Notes under the pieces: model-generated
What the model saw: only the letters and a program-made list of their open reading frames with translations
Told to the model about the DNA's origin: nothing
Database searches by the model: none
Shown: piece by piece, positions 49,691-62,633 of the stretch
Layout: every line of letters starts with the position of its first letter
Position numbering within the stretch: position 1 is the stretch's first letter
Origin: Schistosoma mansoni
Taxonomy: Eukaryota; Platyhelminthes; Trematoda; Strigeidida; Schistosomatidae
Direction: 5' to 3'
Length of the DNA: 64,000 bases
Assembly: GCF_000237925.1 (NCBI RefSeq)
Contig: NC_031502.1
Coordinates: 42,347,975 to 42,411,974 of the forward strand
Position numbers and translations under genes: made by a program

Positions 49691-49995
49691 AAAAATACAA
49701 AATGACGGATTTCATGAAAAGTGAGTAATCACTACTTTCTGCACTTTTGTTTCTCATCCAATTTGATATGTATATTTTTCTCTATTCATTTAGTCTATGT
49801 ACATTCTTTCTTTAATTTGCAGTGATTTTTAAGAGTGCATTAATGCATAACGAATGTATGTGATCTCTTGTTATACATTTGTTTGATCACCTATAAATCA
49901 AATATCCTAATTATTATTCCAGACTTAATATAGCCATCAAAATAAAATTAAAATAATCACATTTTAAAAAAAACAAAACAAACATAATTACCATA

Positions 49996-50192
49996 AATTC
50001 GCTTGGTATTGCTTGGTTGAATCTTCTCATTGATGTTTAGGACTGCAATTGATCAGTCTTTTACTGGCATATGTGCATACTGTGCGTATTGCCTCGATAT
50101 AGCTTTAATTCACAAGCACTATGAGCAAAGATGGATAATGGCTAGCAGTGGAATCCAGTGGAATCCGCTGCTAGCCACTATTCATCTTTGCT
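49996..50192 (-). mobile_element. Family B insertion starting at the ribozyme cleavage site
   Basis: Flanked by CATAATTACCATA (49983-49995) and CATAATTATCATA (50193-50205), a 13-bp duplication with one change. Minus sense: tail, then upstream to CTGGATTCC, which is exactly the first base after the hammerhead cleavage point. There the sequence turns back into a 37-base inverted copy (50159-50195) with no loop. Confidence 0.9.
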
Positions 50193-50308
50193 CATAATTA
50201 TCATAGTTTTAATCAGTTATCGCTAACTGTTGATAAATAAACAATGGAGAAAACCTATTAAAATAACTCGTCACTATTTTTAGTCTTTTAAATTAATGAC
50301 TTATCTAT

Positions 50309-50543
50309 TCTATATAGTTGGAATCATGAGTCAATTGAAGCTAGACTACCATGAAAAACCTGGAAGCAATGGACGGTCGTTTCGTACTGTTGTGGGACTT
50401 CTCAGCGGTGCGCATCCACGACCCCGCACGCGAGCGAGATTCGAAGCCAAGACCTATTAGTCTCGCGCGCGAACACTCAATCTCTAGACCACTGAGCCGG
50501 CATCCAACGGTGTTAATGTCTAATTCCAACCAATCCATGAAAC
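50309..50543 (-). mobile_element. Family A element, simple 5'-truncated
   Basis: Perfect 12-bp target duplication TGACTTATCTAT (50297-50308, 50544-50555). Ends at the left in TATATAGTTGG without the long tail; antisense ribozyme, tRNA-like region (box B GAGATTCGAAGCC) and start of the body. No foldback. The ribozyme core reads CTGAGAA (one core change). Confidence 0.93.
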
Positions 50544-51429
50544 TGACTTATCTATCCGTTTTTTTATGATTATAATATAAGCATTATTTAATTATTCGGA
50601 CATAATTAACTCATATACATAAACATGCTTATGTGTGAATAGTTATGATATATATAAGTTTTCGTCCTCTCAAAATAAATCTCTTATTCATTTAATTTTT
50701 AACGTTAACTAATAGGATAATCAACTATCAGGTAATTTTATTATCCATAGAGAATTTAATTTTTGTAATTAAGTAAGAAAATATTGTTGTTATCATTATT
50801 ACTATTACTATTATCACTATTATTATTATGCATAATCTTTATAATTTGTGTATTGAACCCGAAATTATAACCAAAAAATGAAACATAAAGTTAATAAACC
50901 GAAAAACTTTCATTATAAGCATATTATTAACAACAAAAATAAACTAAGTAGGTAGGTAAGTAAGTAAGTAGGTTTAGTGATATCATTTTTAAATTATAAT
51001 TTATCCAATAAATAAACGATAATTGAACTATGTTAATTTTTTTTTCTAAAAAAAAGTGATGAAAAATAAATTTTGATTATAATTTAAATATTTTTTTATT
51101 TGGTAAAAACTGAGTCTCTTTTTTATTTATTTTTTTATTTATTAAATTTAGGTCATTTTTCATCTGGAAGGGGTTATACTTTTTCGATAATATTATTGTT
51201 CCTTTTTTCTTTTTCTTTATTTTTATAAATTTTTATGAAAGCAATTATCAGATTAAAAGATTGCATCAGTCTACCAATAATAATGATAATTAAATATGTT
51301 AATTGCATTTTAAACTTTGTAAACTTAAACAATTCAGTGTATTAGCCTTTCATTAATGTTTTATCATGGCATAATAAAACAATTTATATTGGGTTACTAG
51401 GTAAGCATAGTACAGAATATTATATATTA

Positions 51430-51560
51430 GTGGTATTGTCGTGTCGGCTACTTATATCCATATAAGTAGTATGTGGTGATGGTCGGGCATTGAATGTATT
51501 TCAGTAGAAAATCGGTAAGGAGAGAACGGGAATGACAGGCAATTATTAAAGTTTGAGTTG
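51430..51560. repeat. Dispersed repeat, class unknown (copy 2)
   Basis: Partner of 46740-46905: GTGTCGGCTACTTATA and ATGTGGTGATGGTCGGGCAT. Confidence 0.4.
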
Positions 51561-51702
51561 TATGACCCGAACGTTAACTGGCTTTTAAACGAAATGCTAC
51601 AAATCCCTTTCTTCGGTGTAGAAATAAATTGATATATGTGGAAGGTAACATGCATATTGGAAGTAAAAGATTTTGGTCATAAATTTTAAATTGTATTTAT
51701 AG

Positions 51703-51929
51703 CGATGGGCCTGGTTATTGCAGACATATGCACGGACATAATAATCTGTGATGCTAAAGATTCAAAAGGCTTTCTTCTAAATAAGTTTCTTGATCATCTA
51801 CTAATGCACTTTAATAACAGCAAATGGATTCAACAGACAGAAAACTATCCTGATCAATGGGGAATAAGAATGGAAGAATTTTCTGAAATACCCTGGAATT
51901 TCCACAATCTCATAAAGAAAACTAAATAA
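51703..51929 (+). other. Possible terminal exon, unassigned
   Basis: Preceded by a fair acceptor (AAATTGTATTTATAG) and open for 74 codons to a TAA stop. The sequence (MGLVIADICTDIIICDAKDS ... YPDQWGIRMEEFSEIPWNF) is more protein-like than most frames here, but I recognise no family and found no upstream exon. It faces another candidate on the opposite strand, so at most one is likely real. Confidence 0.25.
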
Positions 51930-52147
51930 ACAGACCGCCAAGTTTCTTCAATATGACTTTTTAATTCTAGATAGTGTGAAGTAACACGAGAAAAACTTTT
52001 AACACATGGTAAATGAAAGACAACTTTTCCCTTCATTTCGATAAGTATCAAACAACAACAATCACTACTGCAACATCTAGCCTTGAGATCATCCAGTTCG
52101 AGAACATACATTGAAGGTGATGATAACTGACACAATAGGAAGTCTGT
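51897..52147 (-). other. Possible internal exon, unassigned, Cys-rich
   Basis: Acceptor ACACTTTTTACAG before 52147 and an open frame reading YVLELDDLKARCCSSDCCCL, VVFHLPCVKSFSRVTSHYLE, LKSHIEETWRSVYL; a weak donor (CAGG/GTATTT) lies near 51897. On the same strand as ZFHX, but the motif does not match any ZFHX finger. Low confidence. Confidence 0.25.
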
Positions 52148-52299
52148 AAAAAGTGTTACTAGATCTTTAAAAAGTTTTATCTAAGTATTAAAACTGATTG
52201 TGATAGTTGCCGAACAAAAGATTTAAAATAAATTTTTATGACGGAAGTTTCTTCTAACCCACTAACCGAATGACGTCTTCGTTTTTAAAGTCGAATATT

Positions 52300-52460
52300 T
52301 ATACTAGTTGGTGTCTTCCGGGAGCCCACTGGAAAACAAACAGGGAGTGGACGGTTATCTTGTTCTTGTAGATGGTCCCTACTTAGTGGAGATTGAGACC
52401 GGAGTATTTAAATATCTGAAAGTATGTACCGTTAAACCAATGAGTCAGAAACTACTGGTT
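52300..52460 (-). mobile_element. Old family A relic
   Basis: GTGGACGGTTATCTTGTTC, GATGGTCCCTACTTAGTGG, GAGATTGAGACCGGAGTA and AAACCAATGAGTCAGAA follow the antisense ribozyme-arm and tRNA order. The 61-codon frame over it is not a gene. Confidence 0.5.
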
Positions 52461-53193
52461 CGACTCCAGATTAATTTGTTTCTAAACATATAGATAGGAT
52501 TTGATCAAAATTTTAAGATAAAACATATGATCAAATTTTTCGTTAGCCTTACTCATGAACACAATGGAAACATTTAAACAGATGGCTTCAATTTGATGAA
52601 TTTATTTAAGTGTGCATCCAAGTAATAAATTAGTGGTGTAAATGATTAAATAACTAAGTAAATCAGTTGTAATGCAGATTATATAAATTGGTTCATTCAT
52701 TATTAAGCATGATTTATGTCAATTTCCTTTCGGATATAAGAACTTACGTCTTATAAAAAATTAGTGCAACCGAATATAAAATAATGTGTAGCACATCTTA
52801 TGTCTTCAGTCCTGTCAATTATCATGTGGCAAAATCTCCAAATAGAACACCAACTTTTGTGATCTTGACACTACTAAACCAATGACGTGTTAACTAGTAT
52901 GAGCAGCCGAGGGTCAACTCTAAGTCCTTATTGGTTCTTCTTACCTTACCCTACCCTTTTGAGTCTAGGACACAATCACAGCTTCCACTATATGAATCAT
53001 GCGTTTTGCAGTTTGCATACAAATAAATCAGACCGCATCACACCGTAAAAGGAAAAATAATGATTAACACGATCAAGCCAAAAGTGGCTGTGAGTGTAAG
53101 AGGCTGTAGCTAATAAATCAGGAGTAACTTAAAAACATTAAGTCGTATAATAGTAGCCAATAGGTCAAATGAAAGCTTACGGTAAAAGAAATA

Positions 53194-53195
<2 letters not shown>

Positions 53196-53286
<91 letters not shown>
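53196..53286. repeat. Long (TA)n microsatellite
   Basis: About 45 TA units, the longest in the window, followed at 53331-53355 by a second run; a likely spot for length variation and assembly error. Confidence 0.95.
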
Positions 53287-53289
<3 letters not shown>

Positions 53290-55894
53290 GTAGTTACTTA
53301 ATAATTATACAATAAGAATATATATAAAAATATATATATATATATATATATATATCCATTTATTCTTCGTTGGGATACAACGTCACACTATTAAGTTAAA
53401 TAGTTTGCTGACTATATTTTGACCGGTATTGAAAATTAGTGTATGATATATCATGTATCACTTAACACTTAGTAAGGCTATACAAGAGAGATTTTATGAT
53501 TTCATTCTATAAGGTGGTTAAATAAAATCTGTTAAGCCAAATCGAATATATAAATCACTTTGACAATGAAAATAACAGCAATTTGAATAGTCATCGAAAA
53601 CTTGCAAGCACTTAACAGGTCTATTGATGTCCGGATAAATAGCTTTAAATTGCGAGGTCATTTGAGTTCTGAACAAAACAGTAACGCTCTAGTGATATTG
53701 AATGAATATAGAGCTATATCAATGGACCCTTGAATTTTAACACACATTAAGCATGCTACCTGAACTTTCTAGGCTACGATAAGTGTTATTGTTGTGAATT
53801 TAAACTGCTAATAAAGCCTTGATAACTACGAAATTTCTACTAATGATCTCTTTTAACAAACTACTTTCTAGAGGACGTCATTTTGCGATGAAATCCTTAG
53901 AAAATCACACTGATAAATCATAAATTTTAGAATAATGGTAAAAGAAAGTTTTCATAAAGTAAATTCCACATTACTCACTTCTTTCAAGAAAAATATCCAT
54001 GGCAATAGTTAATTCCAATGATGTTATATATATATTCAGTTTCAACAGTTTACTTTATTGATTAATTATCAAGAAAAGAAACTATAGAATTTGTAAGAAT
54101 TGAATTACTATTGATCATTGATTCAGTTTATCTTGAGTAATTTATAACAAAAGTAAAAAGTATTAATCTTTTTGTTGATATGGGCAATAAAATGACTATG
54201 ACATTAACTAATTCTAGTAACATGTGAATGAGTTACACACAATCTAAATAGATATAGACAATTTATACAAAATATTTGTATTATTATATTTATGATTATT
54301 AGCAGCAGCAGCAGCACTAATGTTATGTCATTACTTCTATTGGAAATGAATGTACGTGATATAGTGTATGTCATATGTCTGTCATGTCACCAAGAAGTTA
54401 AATAGCACAACATCAACAGTGTGTAACAGCAACAACAACAAGAAGAAGAACAACAATGTTTATAATATTATTATCGTTATTAATGATAATAAGAGAGTTT
54501 TGTATACAACTGCATTCATATTACTAATATACTAACAAAATAATAAGCATATGTTGATGTACAAAATTAGTTATTTTGAAAATAAATATTTGTGCGATGA
54601 AAGAACATTGTTATATAATCATATTTATGTGCTTCATTTTATGTATATACATATAGAGACAATTATTTGTTTGTTTGTTTTTCATCCTTAGATCTGAATA
54701 GTATTTTTGTTAGTGGATAGGTGGATGAATAATATTTAAAAAAAAAAGGAAATTAGATGACTGGATTATTCTGATCAGTAGAATGATTATTGAGATGAGA
54801 AAGAGAAAAGACATCAAAACTGGAATAAAGACAGAAAAATAAACGTAAAAAGATACAGACATTTGCTTTTGAAAGGGAGGACAAAAATAATTAACTAACT
54901 ATATATTCACATCCAATGTTTAAATTAGCAAGTGATTCTTATATCTTTCTACATATGTATATAATATAACATATATACAGAAAAATAATTTGTTCCCTTC
55001 TATAATTAAAGACAGACGTATAGTTTATTTAAATAAAATGTATATCTTATTTACTATTTCAGAATATATCCAAGGGGGTAAATAACAATGAGAACACTTT
55101 TATTTAAGCGTAGGCATATATATTTCTCTTTCTAGATTGTATGTTTCTAACCTCTTTATATTGTATAGAATCTTGTATTTTACAACTAAATTAATTGTGT
55201 ATAACCAATGAATTATGAAGGTGGTATGAACGTTCTCAATTCAAAATTTTTGATAATTTTGAGTTATTTTCTAATTTGCGTAATTCATTTTAAACCCAAA
55301 GGAAAATTATGAATTCAAGTTGTCTTTTTATATAGGGTATTGTTTGACTGAATAGTTAAACTCTGATCTGGTAGAAACCTTGGTAGTGTTCAGCATATTT
55401 ACCAGAACTTATACCACTCTGATTTTAGGAAGATAAAATCTCAAATTCTCAACAAATCATTGAATTAGAATCCATCGGTACGTATATTCAAATTCACCTA
55501 AGACAAGCATTCGTTAAAAAATGTAAAATTAATTTTCTTGAGGATATTTAGAGTGAATTCAAACTTTTGATCAGTAGCATTAATAAAATAGCATTACTAA
55601 ACAATATCTTTGGTTAGGAAGGAAACTCAGAAAGCATCAGACATTTGTATTAAGACACAAAAGTTTCAAGTATATTCTTAAGAAGAGTCACAAATGAGTG
55701 ATGTTTACACTGTGTTTGAATCCATATTTCATAATCATTTAATGTTTCTTGGTTTTTCAAATGTTTTTCGAGTGATATTACTATATAATAAAGTTTCACG
55801 GATTATGTATATATCTGCAGTTTTCGAAATCCATTAATTTCAAGGATCCTTAGTTAAAATAGCTTGATAGTTGTTACACCCCAATAATATAATT

Positions 55895-56780
55895 TTATAT
55901 AGTTGAAATCATGAGCAGTAACCAGTGGAGTTCAACCAGGTCCGTTGTGAGATATCAACTCATTGAAGACATTGATGGATCGTTGCTCAATTTCGTGGAC
56001 TAGTTGAAGTTAGACAGTAACACCGTTGGATGCCGGCTCAGTGGTATAGTGGTTAAGCGCTCGCGCGCGAGACTGATAGGTCCTCGGTTCGAATCTCGCG
56101 AGGAGGGATCGTGAATGCGCACTACTGAGGAGTCCGACAATAGGACGAAACAGCCGTCCAGTTCATCCAGGTTTTTCATGGTTGTCTAGCTTCAATTGAC
56201 TGATGATTTCAACTATATAAAATTACTGAAAAATTCCCATCATATTAAAACACAATTATATGAACGAAGAATATTCTTCTCAATAATTTCTCATCAGGTT
56301 CTACAATTGTAAATCCAAATTAATAATCCATAAAGAAATTGGCCAAATTTAACGCAGAGTACATCATTTAAAAACTGTAACATGTGAATCAAGGAGTGTT
56401 TGTAATATAAATTCTATATATTACGTGATTTCTGATTTGTAATCCCATTGTTCTATCTCACCCTATGTCAACTATATTTATTCTGATCATTTATCTTACG
56501 ATTTTATTTCACTTATAAACCGATTCAAGTTAACGCTTCATATTAGTCATCCAAACATTAACGATTCGATTTTATTTTATATCACAAACACTCCTTGATT
56601 CACATGTTACAGTTTCTTAAATGATGTACTCTGTCTTAAACTTGACCAATTCTTTATGGATTATTAATTTGGATTTATAATCGTAGAACCTGGTGAGAAA
56701 TTATCGAAAAGAATATTCTTCGTTCATATAATTGTGTTTTATATAAAATTACTAAAATCTCTACAAAACCCCCTTCTGAT
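55895..56780 (+). mobile_element. Family A element split by a 0.5-kb foldback
   Basis: 12-bp target duplication with one change: AATAATATAATT (55883-55894) and AATAATGTAATT (56781-56792). Left end TTATATAGTTGAAATCATGAG, body, well-kept tRNA-like region (box A CGGCTCAGTGGTATAG, box B GGTTCGAATCTCG) and ribozyme at 56115-56168 (CTGAGGA, GAAA, GTC intact; helix I weakened, GCACTA against CAGTTC). The tail is interrupted by the 56229-56740 insertion and resumes at 56741. Confidence 0.92.
56229..56740. mobile_element. Foldback insertion with 165-bp arms
   Basis: 56248-56411 and 56576-56740 are inverted copies at high identity (ends AAAACACAATTATATGAACG and its complement), around a 164-base unique centre; 19 extra bases stand at the left end. 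The family A tail motif ATATAAAATTACT is duplicated on both sides (about 56215-56228 and 56741-56753), which looks like a 13-bp target duplication. No coding sequence; family unknown. Confidence 0.85.
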
Positions 56781-57319
56781 AATAATGTAATTGTCAAAAT
56801 GTTCTTTTATGTTACGAAAATCACTAAGGAGAAATTTCTCCTGTAATCAGTGTAGTTCAATCACGAATTAGATATGCACTGTTTAGGAGTTCTATATAAC
56901 AACAAAACGTTTTACAATGCTTCCTAATTTTTAATGATGGTCTAGCCAACATTAGTTCGTTATTTAAACTACAAAATATGACTAATTTCAAAGAGAAAAG
57001 AAATTAACTTCAAGTGAAAAATCTATGTGCTTACTAATAGATGTAAAGATTTTAAATGGTTATCTTCATACTATTTACTGATAAACTAAGAAACTAGTAT
57101 CAATCAACATATCATTCTTGTATGAAATTCCCATTTATTATTCCGTTTACTGTGCTTTTGATTAAAATGTTATGAATGTAATTCATTATACAGAACACTA
57201 GAGTAACGAATTTCCCGGGTGTATGTTACTAAAATTTCCTACTCATATAGTAAGGCTTTAGGTATCAACTGAGTGAGTTATGTCTTGAAAAAAACAAAAC
57301 ATATCTTAATATGATGGAT

Positions 57320-57519
57320 NNNNNNNNNNNNNNNNNNNNNNNNNNNNNNNNNNNNNNNNNNNNNNNNNNNNNNNNNNNNNNNNNNNNNNNNNNNNNNNNN
57401 NNNNNNNNNNNNNNNNNNNNNNNNNNNNNNNNNNNNNNNNNNNNNNNNNNNNNNNNNNNNNNNNNNNNNNNNNNNNNNNNNNNNNNNNNNNNNNNNNNNN
57501 NNNNNNNNNNNNNNNNNNN
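57320..57519. other. Assembly gap (200 N)
   Basis: Exactly 200 N, so probably a placeholder of unknown true length. The bases just after it (57520-57580) include RENLRCLGHAANFEQ in one frame, reminiscent of the LINE LRCLGHV motif, so the gap probably hides a repeat. Confidence 0.95.
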
Positions 57520-58289
57520 CCGTAGGGAAAATTTACGATGTTTGGGCCATGCTGCCAACTTTGAGCAAGTTAACAACCTTTAATTATTGTAGAGAGACAG
57601 AGTAGTTACCATGAACTTGATTCCAACCCCCATGTCACCACAAACCTCATCTGTTAATGCCCCCAAGGTTTTCCCTGTTCATATTCCTCCCAAACACCCC
57701 TTTTTTTTTACCCCACAAGTGCACACAGTGTCGAGTCACCTAGACTGGTAACCAAATTGCAACTTGATCGATAGGATTCGATCTGCACTGATAAGGACCT
57801 GACATACATGAAATCGATCATCACCCAGTGATTAATCAATTGTAAATGTATTAATCTTTCACTGAACAATATAGTAGGTTAATCGAAAATCACAGTATTG
57901 TGAAACTTTCTATTTGATTACTGAAAACAATTACTTACTAAGGTTATTTATGAATCTCATCTATTTTAGTTTTACCACTTCATTAAATTACTTATTGAAA
58001 TATTCAATATATACCGTGGTACCTATGAAAATGACTACAAAAACATTAGAATATGTTAAAATAAAAAAATAACATAATAAAAGAATGATCTCTTGATAAG
58101 TAGGATGATTCTACCGAAAAGATAACAACGACTATTTTACTGATTATATCAACTCTTTCTTTCTGTGGACTGAATCATATTTCTTTTTAAATCACCCACA
58201 GAACTTAAATTATGGAGTATTAAAATCTAGCTTTGAAAAAGTAAACTATTAAACATTGAGATCATCATTCTTAAACGATTATTATTCAT

Positions 58290-58395
58290 CTCATCAGGTT
58301 CATTATAGGCATGTTCTAATAAGTGAAGAAGTCTAGTCCACGTCCTATACTTCACGAGAGGTAACAGAAATAAGTAAGTAAGTAATTAACATCCA
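58290..58395 (+). mobile_element. LINE 3' end fragment with AAGT tail
   Basis: CACGTCCTATACTTCACGAG, AGGTAACAGAAAT and (AAGT)n, the same ending as near 40.8 kb. Confidence 0.6.
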
Positions 58396-59614
58396 AATAG
58401 TTATTAATTATAGTCTATACTATTCGTTTCAAAATTTCATTAGTAATAAAAAATTGCTGTGTATTTTTCGTAAATAAACACAAATTTGAGTTGAATTAAT
58501 GAAAAGAGATTACCAAATACAGATGGTACTAATATGATTATTTAAATCACTATAATTTTGATTTGATTAATGTCCATACAAATTTCCAAGATGATATAAG
58601 ATCATAATGATCGTATAAAACACTGGAAGTATTCTTGATTTATTTACAATTTACCATTGAATCCATGTGTTATAAGATATATATATATATCTTGAAAGAG
58701 GGTTTTTTTGAGGTCGTCAGTAAAAGTATGTAACTAAATAAGTTTATTGGAGGGAAAATTACTTAGAAATTTAGAATAGGGTTATGTACCTTTACAACTG
58801 AATATTCACAAATTTCACTACTCGTTTCTTCAAAATTAGAAGCGAAATCACTGACAAATAAAACTTGAAATATTCTTCATTTCATACTTTTTCTACTGTG
58901 ACTAGGGATCAAGTAAGAAAAAAATTACAATGAATGTGATACATTTCGTAATAGCTTATTTATACAACCAACTGAATACATTTATATGCTGAGATCTATA
59001 AAAGAGACAGATTATAAAGATTATATCTAAATTTTAATAATTTCACTCAAAAACCATGCTCTTTCAAACATTGGAAAATTGGAGTTAACCCTTTTATGTG
59101 AGTAGAAACTTAGTACATGAAAGGTTTTAATCCTAGTTTTCAAGTTGATAATGACATTTAGCTTACCACCATCAGGATCAATAATTAACTAGTGATATCA
59201 CCATGTTTAATTCATAAAATTGAATGAAATATTGTGGTTGGTGATTTCAATCAATCTGTTTAGTATTTATGGGAATTCCCTCTTTGTAATGTTTTGTTCA
59301 GAATGACATTACTTTCTGATCTAACTGACTCAACAGGCTGTCCGTATGAGTGCAAGTTGTTTGATATTAACTTTCTAATAGTAGAGCCAATGATGCATGA
59401 CAGGAGAGAACGGAAAACTGACTGATGGGCACTTCTTAATGGTAAATTGCAAAGGAGAACCATCATTATTTGGTTGCCTTAAAATCGTGTCTTCTGATAG
59501 TCCTTTTCGTCGGCTATATCAAACTACTGGAAATGGGATGCAGAGATCGATAGATCATCGAACATAGCAGTATACATGAAAGTATTTTGATATGATCCTT
59601 AATTATTCATTCCC

Positions 59615-59915
59615 ATTTGTTATTTGAATCTTCCCATGAATACCTAGGAATAATCAGTTGTAGTCTTAGACGTCAGCGTGAAGATTTAAGTAGCCAAAAC
59701 ATATGAATTAAAACTCATCCGATTACAAAAGTCATTGACTAATTGAACTTATTGACCAAGTGGGTAACGCGATGGGGTTTGGAGCGAACGGTACAAGGTT
59801 CGAGTTCCAGGATGGACATCAAATCTACAATGCAGATAAATCCGACAGATGAGTCACTAATGGTAAGGAACGCGCTTATGAATCACACTGCTAGCCACCA
59901 TTCGAACCTACTTAA
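59615..59915. mobile_element. Old family B pieces
   Basis: 59615-59680 resembles the antisense B tail; 59735-59915 on plus carries a tRNA-like head (AAGTGGGTAACGCGATGGGG, box B AGGTTCGAGTTCC) and a mutated hammerhead (CAGATGAGTCAC..., CACACTGCTAGCCACC). Confidence 0.7.
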
Positions 59916-61636
59916 AAACCTTTACTTACGCTTAAGATTACTTCCATTCTTTATCAAAGCGGTGCTGAAAACTATGTGCAAATCAGCAGACTTATTTTAT
60001 CAATGGTTACATAAATAGAAAATATATGGGGATACATTTTATTGTTTGAGCAGTCATTTAATTTCTGAAAAGTGTAATGAATGATGTTACACAGTCTTCT
60101 AGTCCCTCCAGTATTTGTAGTGTCAATAAATTCTGTTTCATTCATTATTTTAGCATATTTGTCAGATATTTCTTATGGAAACAATTGATTTGTCGACTTA
60201 TTAATTTCTGAAAATTTCCAAAAACACCGATACTGTGTGTTGTGTTTTTAATAAAAATTCCTCGTTAAACCTAGTGTTTATAGACTGTAAATAAAGAAAA
60301 TATTGATAGCTCAGTGTTACAGACTGTAGTTTCCATTAATGTGTAGGTTTCCGTAGTTTGATCGCTTTATTGTAACCACTATTGGCTGGGTGCTGTCACT
60401 GGATAATAACATTTAGCGGTATAAATAACTTTTGAATAATGAGAAATATAAACGTAAATTGGTTTATTAGTTAGGATCTGCACTTCCAATTGTTTATATC
60501 TAAGACTATGATTGATCAGCCTCTATTGTCTTCATTCTTAACCTGTTTACAACTAATTTGCATCCTTCTCCAACAGTCTGTACTGTCCTAATCAACAATC
60601 AAGTTTATTGATTTAGTTCTTATTGCGAGAGAATCAAATGATAATATTTGATTCAATAGAGCGGTCTCCATAGTAGAATTATGCAATATACCGAACAGTA
60701 AAATGAACTATTTTGCTCTCTACAACTCCCTGAAATTTTTTGTTTTTCAAAAAGATATTAAACAATTATTACAACCAATTTCCAAAACTGGCTAAGACCA
60801 TCTGTTAGCATTCATTAATTTAAATATAGTCATGACTTTTTTTTGGTATCCTTGATATTTTCTTTATAACCATTACCAATTATCATTAAAGAAACCATTG
60901 TATAATTCATTATTATTATTATTACCATTTCTTTTCGTAGGTCATATGATTTATATATGACGAAGATACATATTTATATATTAGTTATGTAATGAAGAAA
61001 TAATTTTGCTCAAGGGAAGTTGAAACCAAATTAAAGTGGAATATTATCAATTATAGTCAGTATAATCAATTATTTATTTATTTATATTTATAAACATTAA
61101 GTGAAATTATTTAACCATATTACTTTATTAACAATATTGTTTTGGTAGCCTTAAGGATATGAAAAAAATATAAGACAGTATACAGTTTCGAAATGTTTTT
61201 CACTTTTTCTTTTCTTGTTTTCGTTTTTGCTGTGATATGTAAGTAAAAAAAAAATAATCATAATTTATATTATGATTGTTTTTTTCTATTTTCATATCTT
61301 CTTACTATCTTTTCTTTTTTTTGTTTTTCTCTTTTATCAGCCCCATTTTTTTACTCTGTTTTTTAAAAGCTACAAATGTATAAACGTTTTTTTTACTTCG
61401 ATATTATTGTTATTCATTAAAAATTTCGCTCAAATGAAACCTATCAACACAATAACTTAACTGGAGTCTAAAAAAAACAACCACATATCGCAAAAATGAA
61501 GTTGACCATAGTTAATATTAGTACATGAGATGAATAAATATTTGTTTTCTGTAAAGTTCATCGTTACCAAGTTTGATTATCAAACTTATTCTTTAATTTA
61601 CTCATTTATTTATTTCTCTTAATAATTCCTACTTTA

Positions 61637-61821
61637 TGGTGGTGGAGATTTGTAGCTCAGGTGGATAATTTTGATGGAGTTTTGTTCTCTGAGCTGGATG
61701 TTTTGGTCGTGGAGCTTTCACCTTCCTTTTGAACGACATCATCAGCACAAAATTCGGGTAGAAGAACGATGAAAGCTCCACGACCAAAACATCCGGCTCA
61801 GAGAACAGAACTATATCAAAA
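61637..61821 (-). mobile_element. Third-family insertion, folded back
   Basis: Perfect 13-bp target duplication AATTCCTACTTTA (61624-61636, 61822-61834). The minus-sense copy at the left has its 3' end at ACCACCA; the right end is an inverted copy, arms about 38 bp (TGTTCTCTGAGCTGGATG and partner). The minus copy carries the CTGATGA/GAAA motif seen at 10405. Confidence 0.88.
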
Positions 61822-62606
61822 AATTCCTACTTTACCACTCACGCTTTCAACTATGATAAATACTAAATCTCCACAAAACCCCTTCTATAATTAATATATA
61901 TATATATATATTTATAGATAGATAGATAGTGGATATTTATGAGGAAACATATTGAATAATTGTAACATAATTATATATATAACTGAAACTGTTTATTTTC
62001 TCTCTTTTTTTTCTTCATATTAACTATTCTTAAATTATTTATTTAATGACCTGTTTGTTCATTTACTACTCTAATTTAATGAATTAATAAAGAGGGTGAA
62101 CAAGCAAATAAGTAAATGAGTTAATAAGAGAAGAAAAAAAGAGAACTGTAGCAACTGTACCGAAATATATGTATACAGAAATTCGTTTTATTTATACAGT
62201 CAATCTAATTTTATTTTATTTTTCATTATACATATTAAATAAACTTTAAATTAAGTAGTGTTGTGTAATGCTATTTTACTTGAAATAATTGTACTAAAAT
62301 ATATGTAATTGTTTGTTTGTGTGGGTGTGTATGTGTAGTTCTAATAATAAAAATAATAATAATAATAAAGTTAACTTTTCCTGTTAACTCACTAAAATGA
62401 AAAAAATAATTTATTCGTATACTGACATAATTGTAGATGAAGAATAGAAAATGAAGCAAAATAAAATGGAATGATGGTGGTGATAATAATAATATTAAAA
62501 AAATTGGCCATATTTCACAGAAAACTCGTTAATTGTTTGTTCATATTTGATGTGTGTATTCATGTAAGTATCTAAGGTCTTTCTATCTTTAATTGAATAA
62601 ATATTA

Positions 62607-62633
62607 ATATATATATATATATATATATATATA
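62607..62633. repeat. (TA)n microsatellite
   Basis: About 13 TA units; others lie at 5531-5554, 30460-30476 and 62961-62978. Confidence 0.95.

Noticed and set aside
57265-57583. Frames spanning the N run
   Set aside because: They exist only because N was translated; no evidence of coding.
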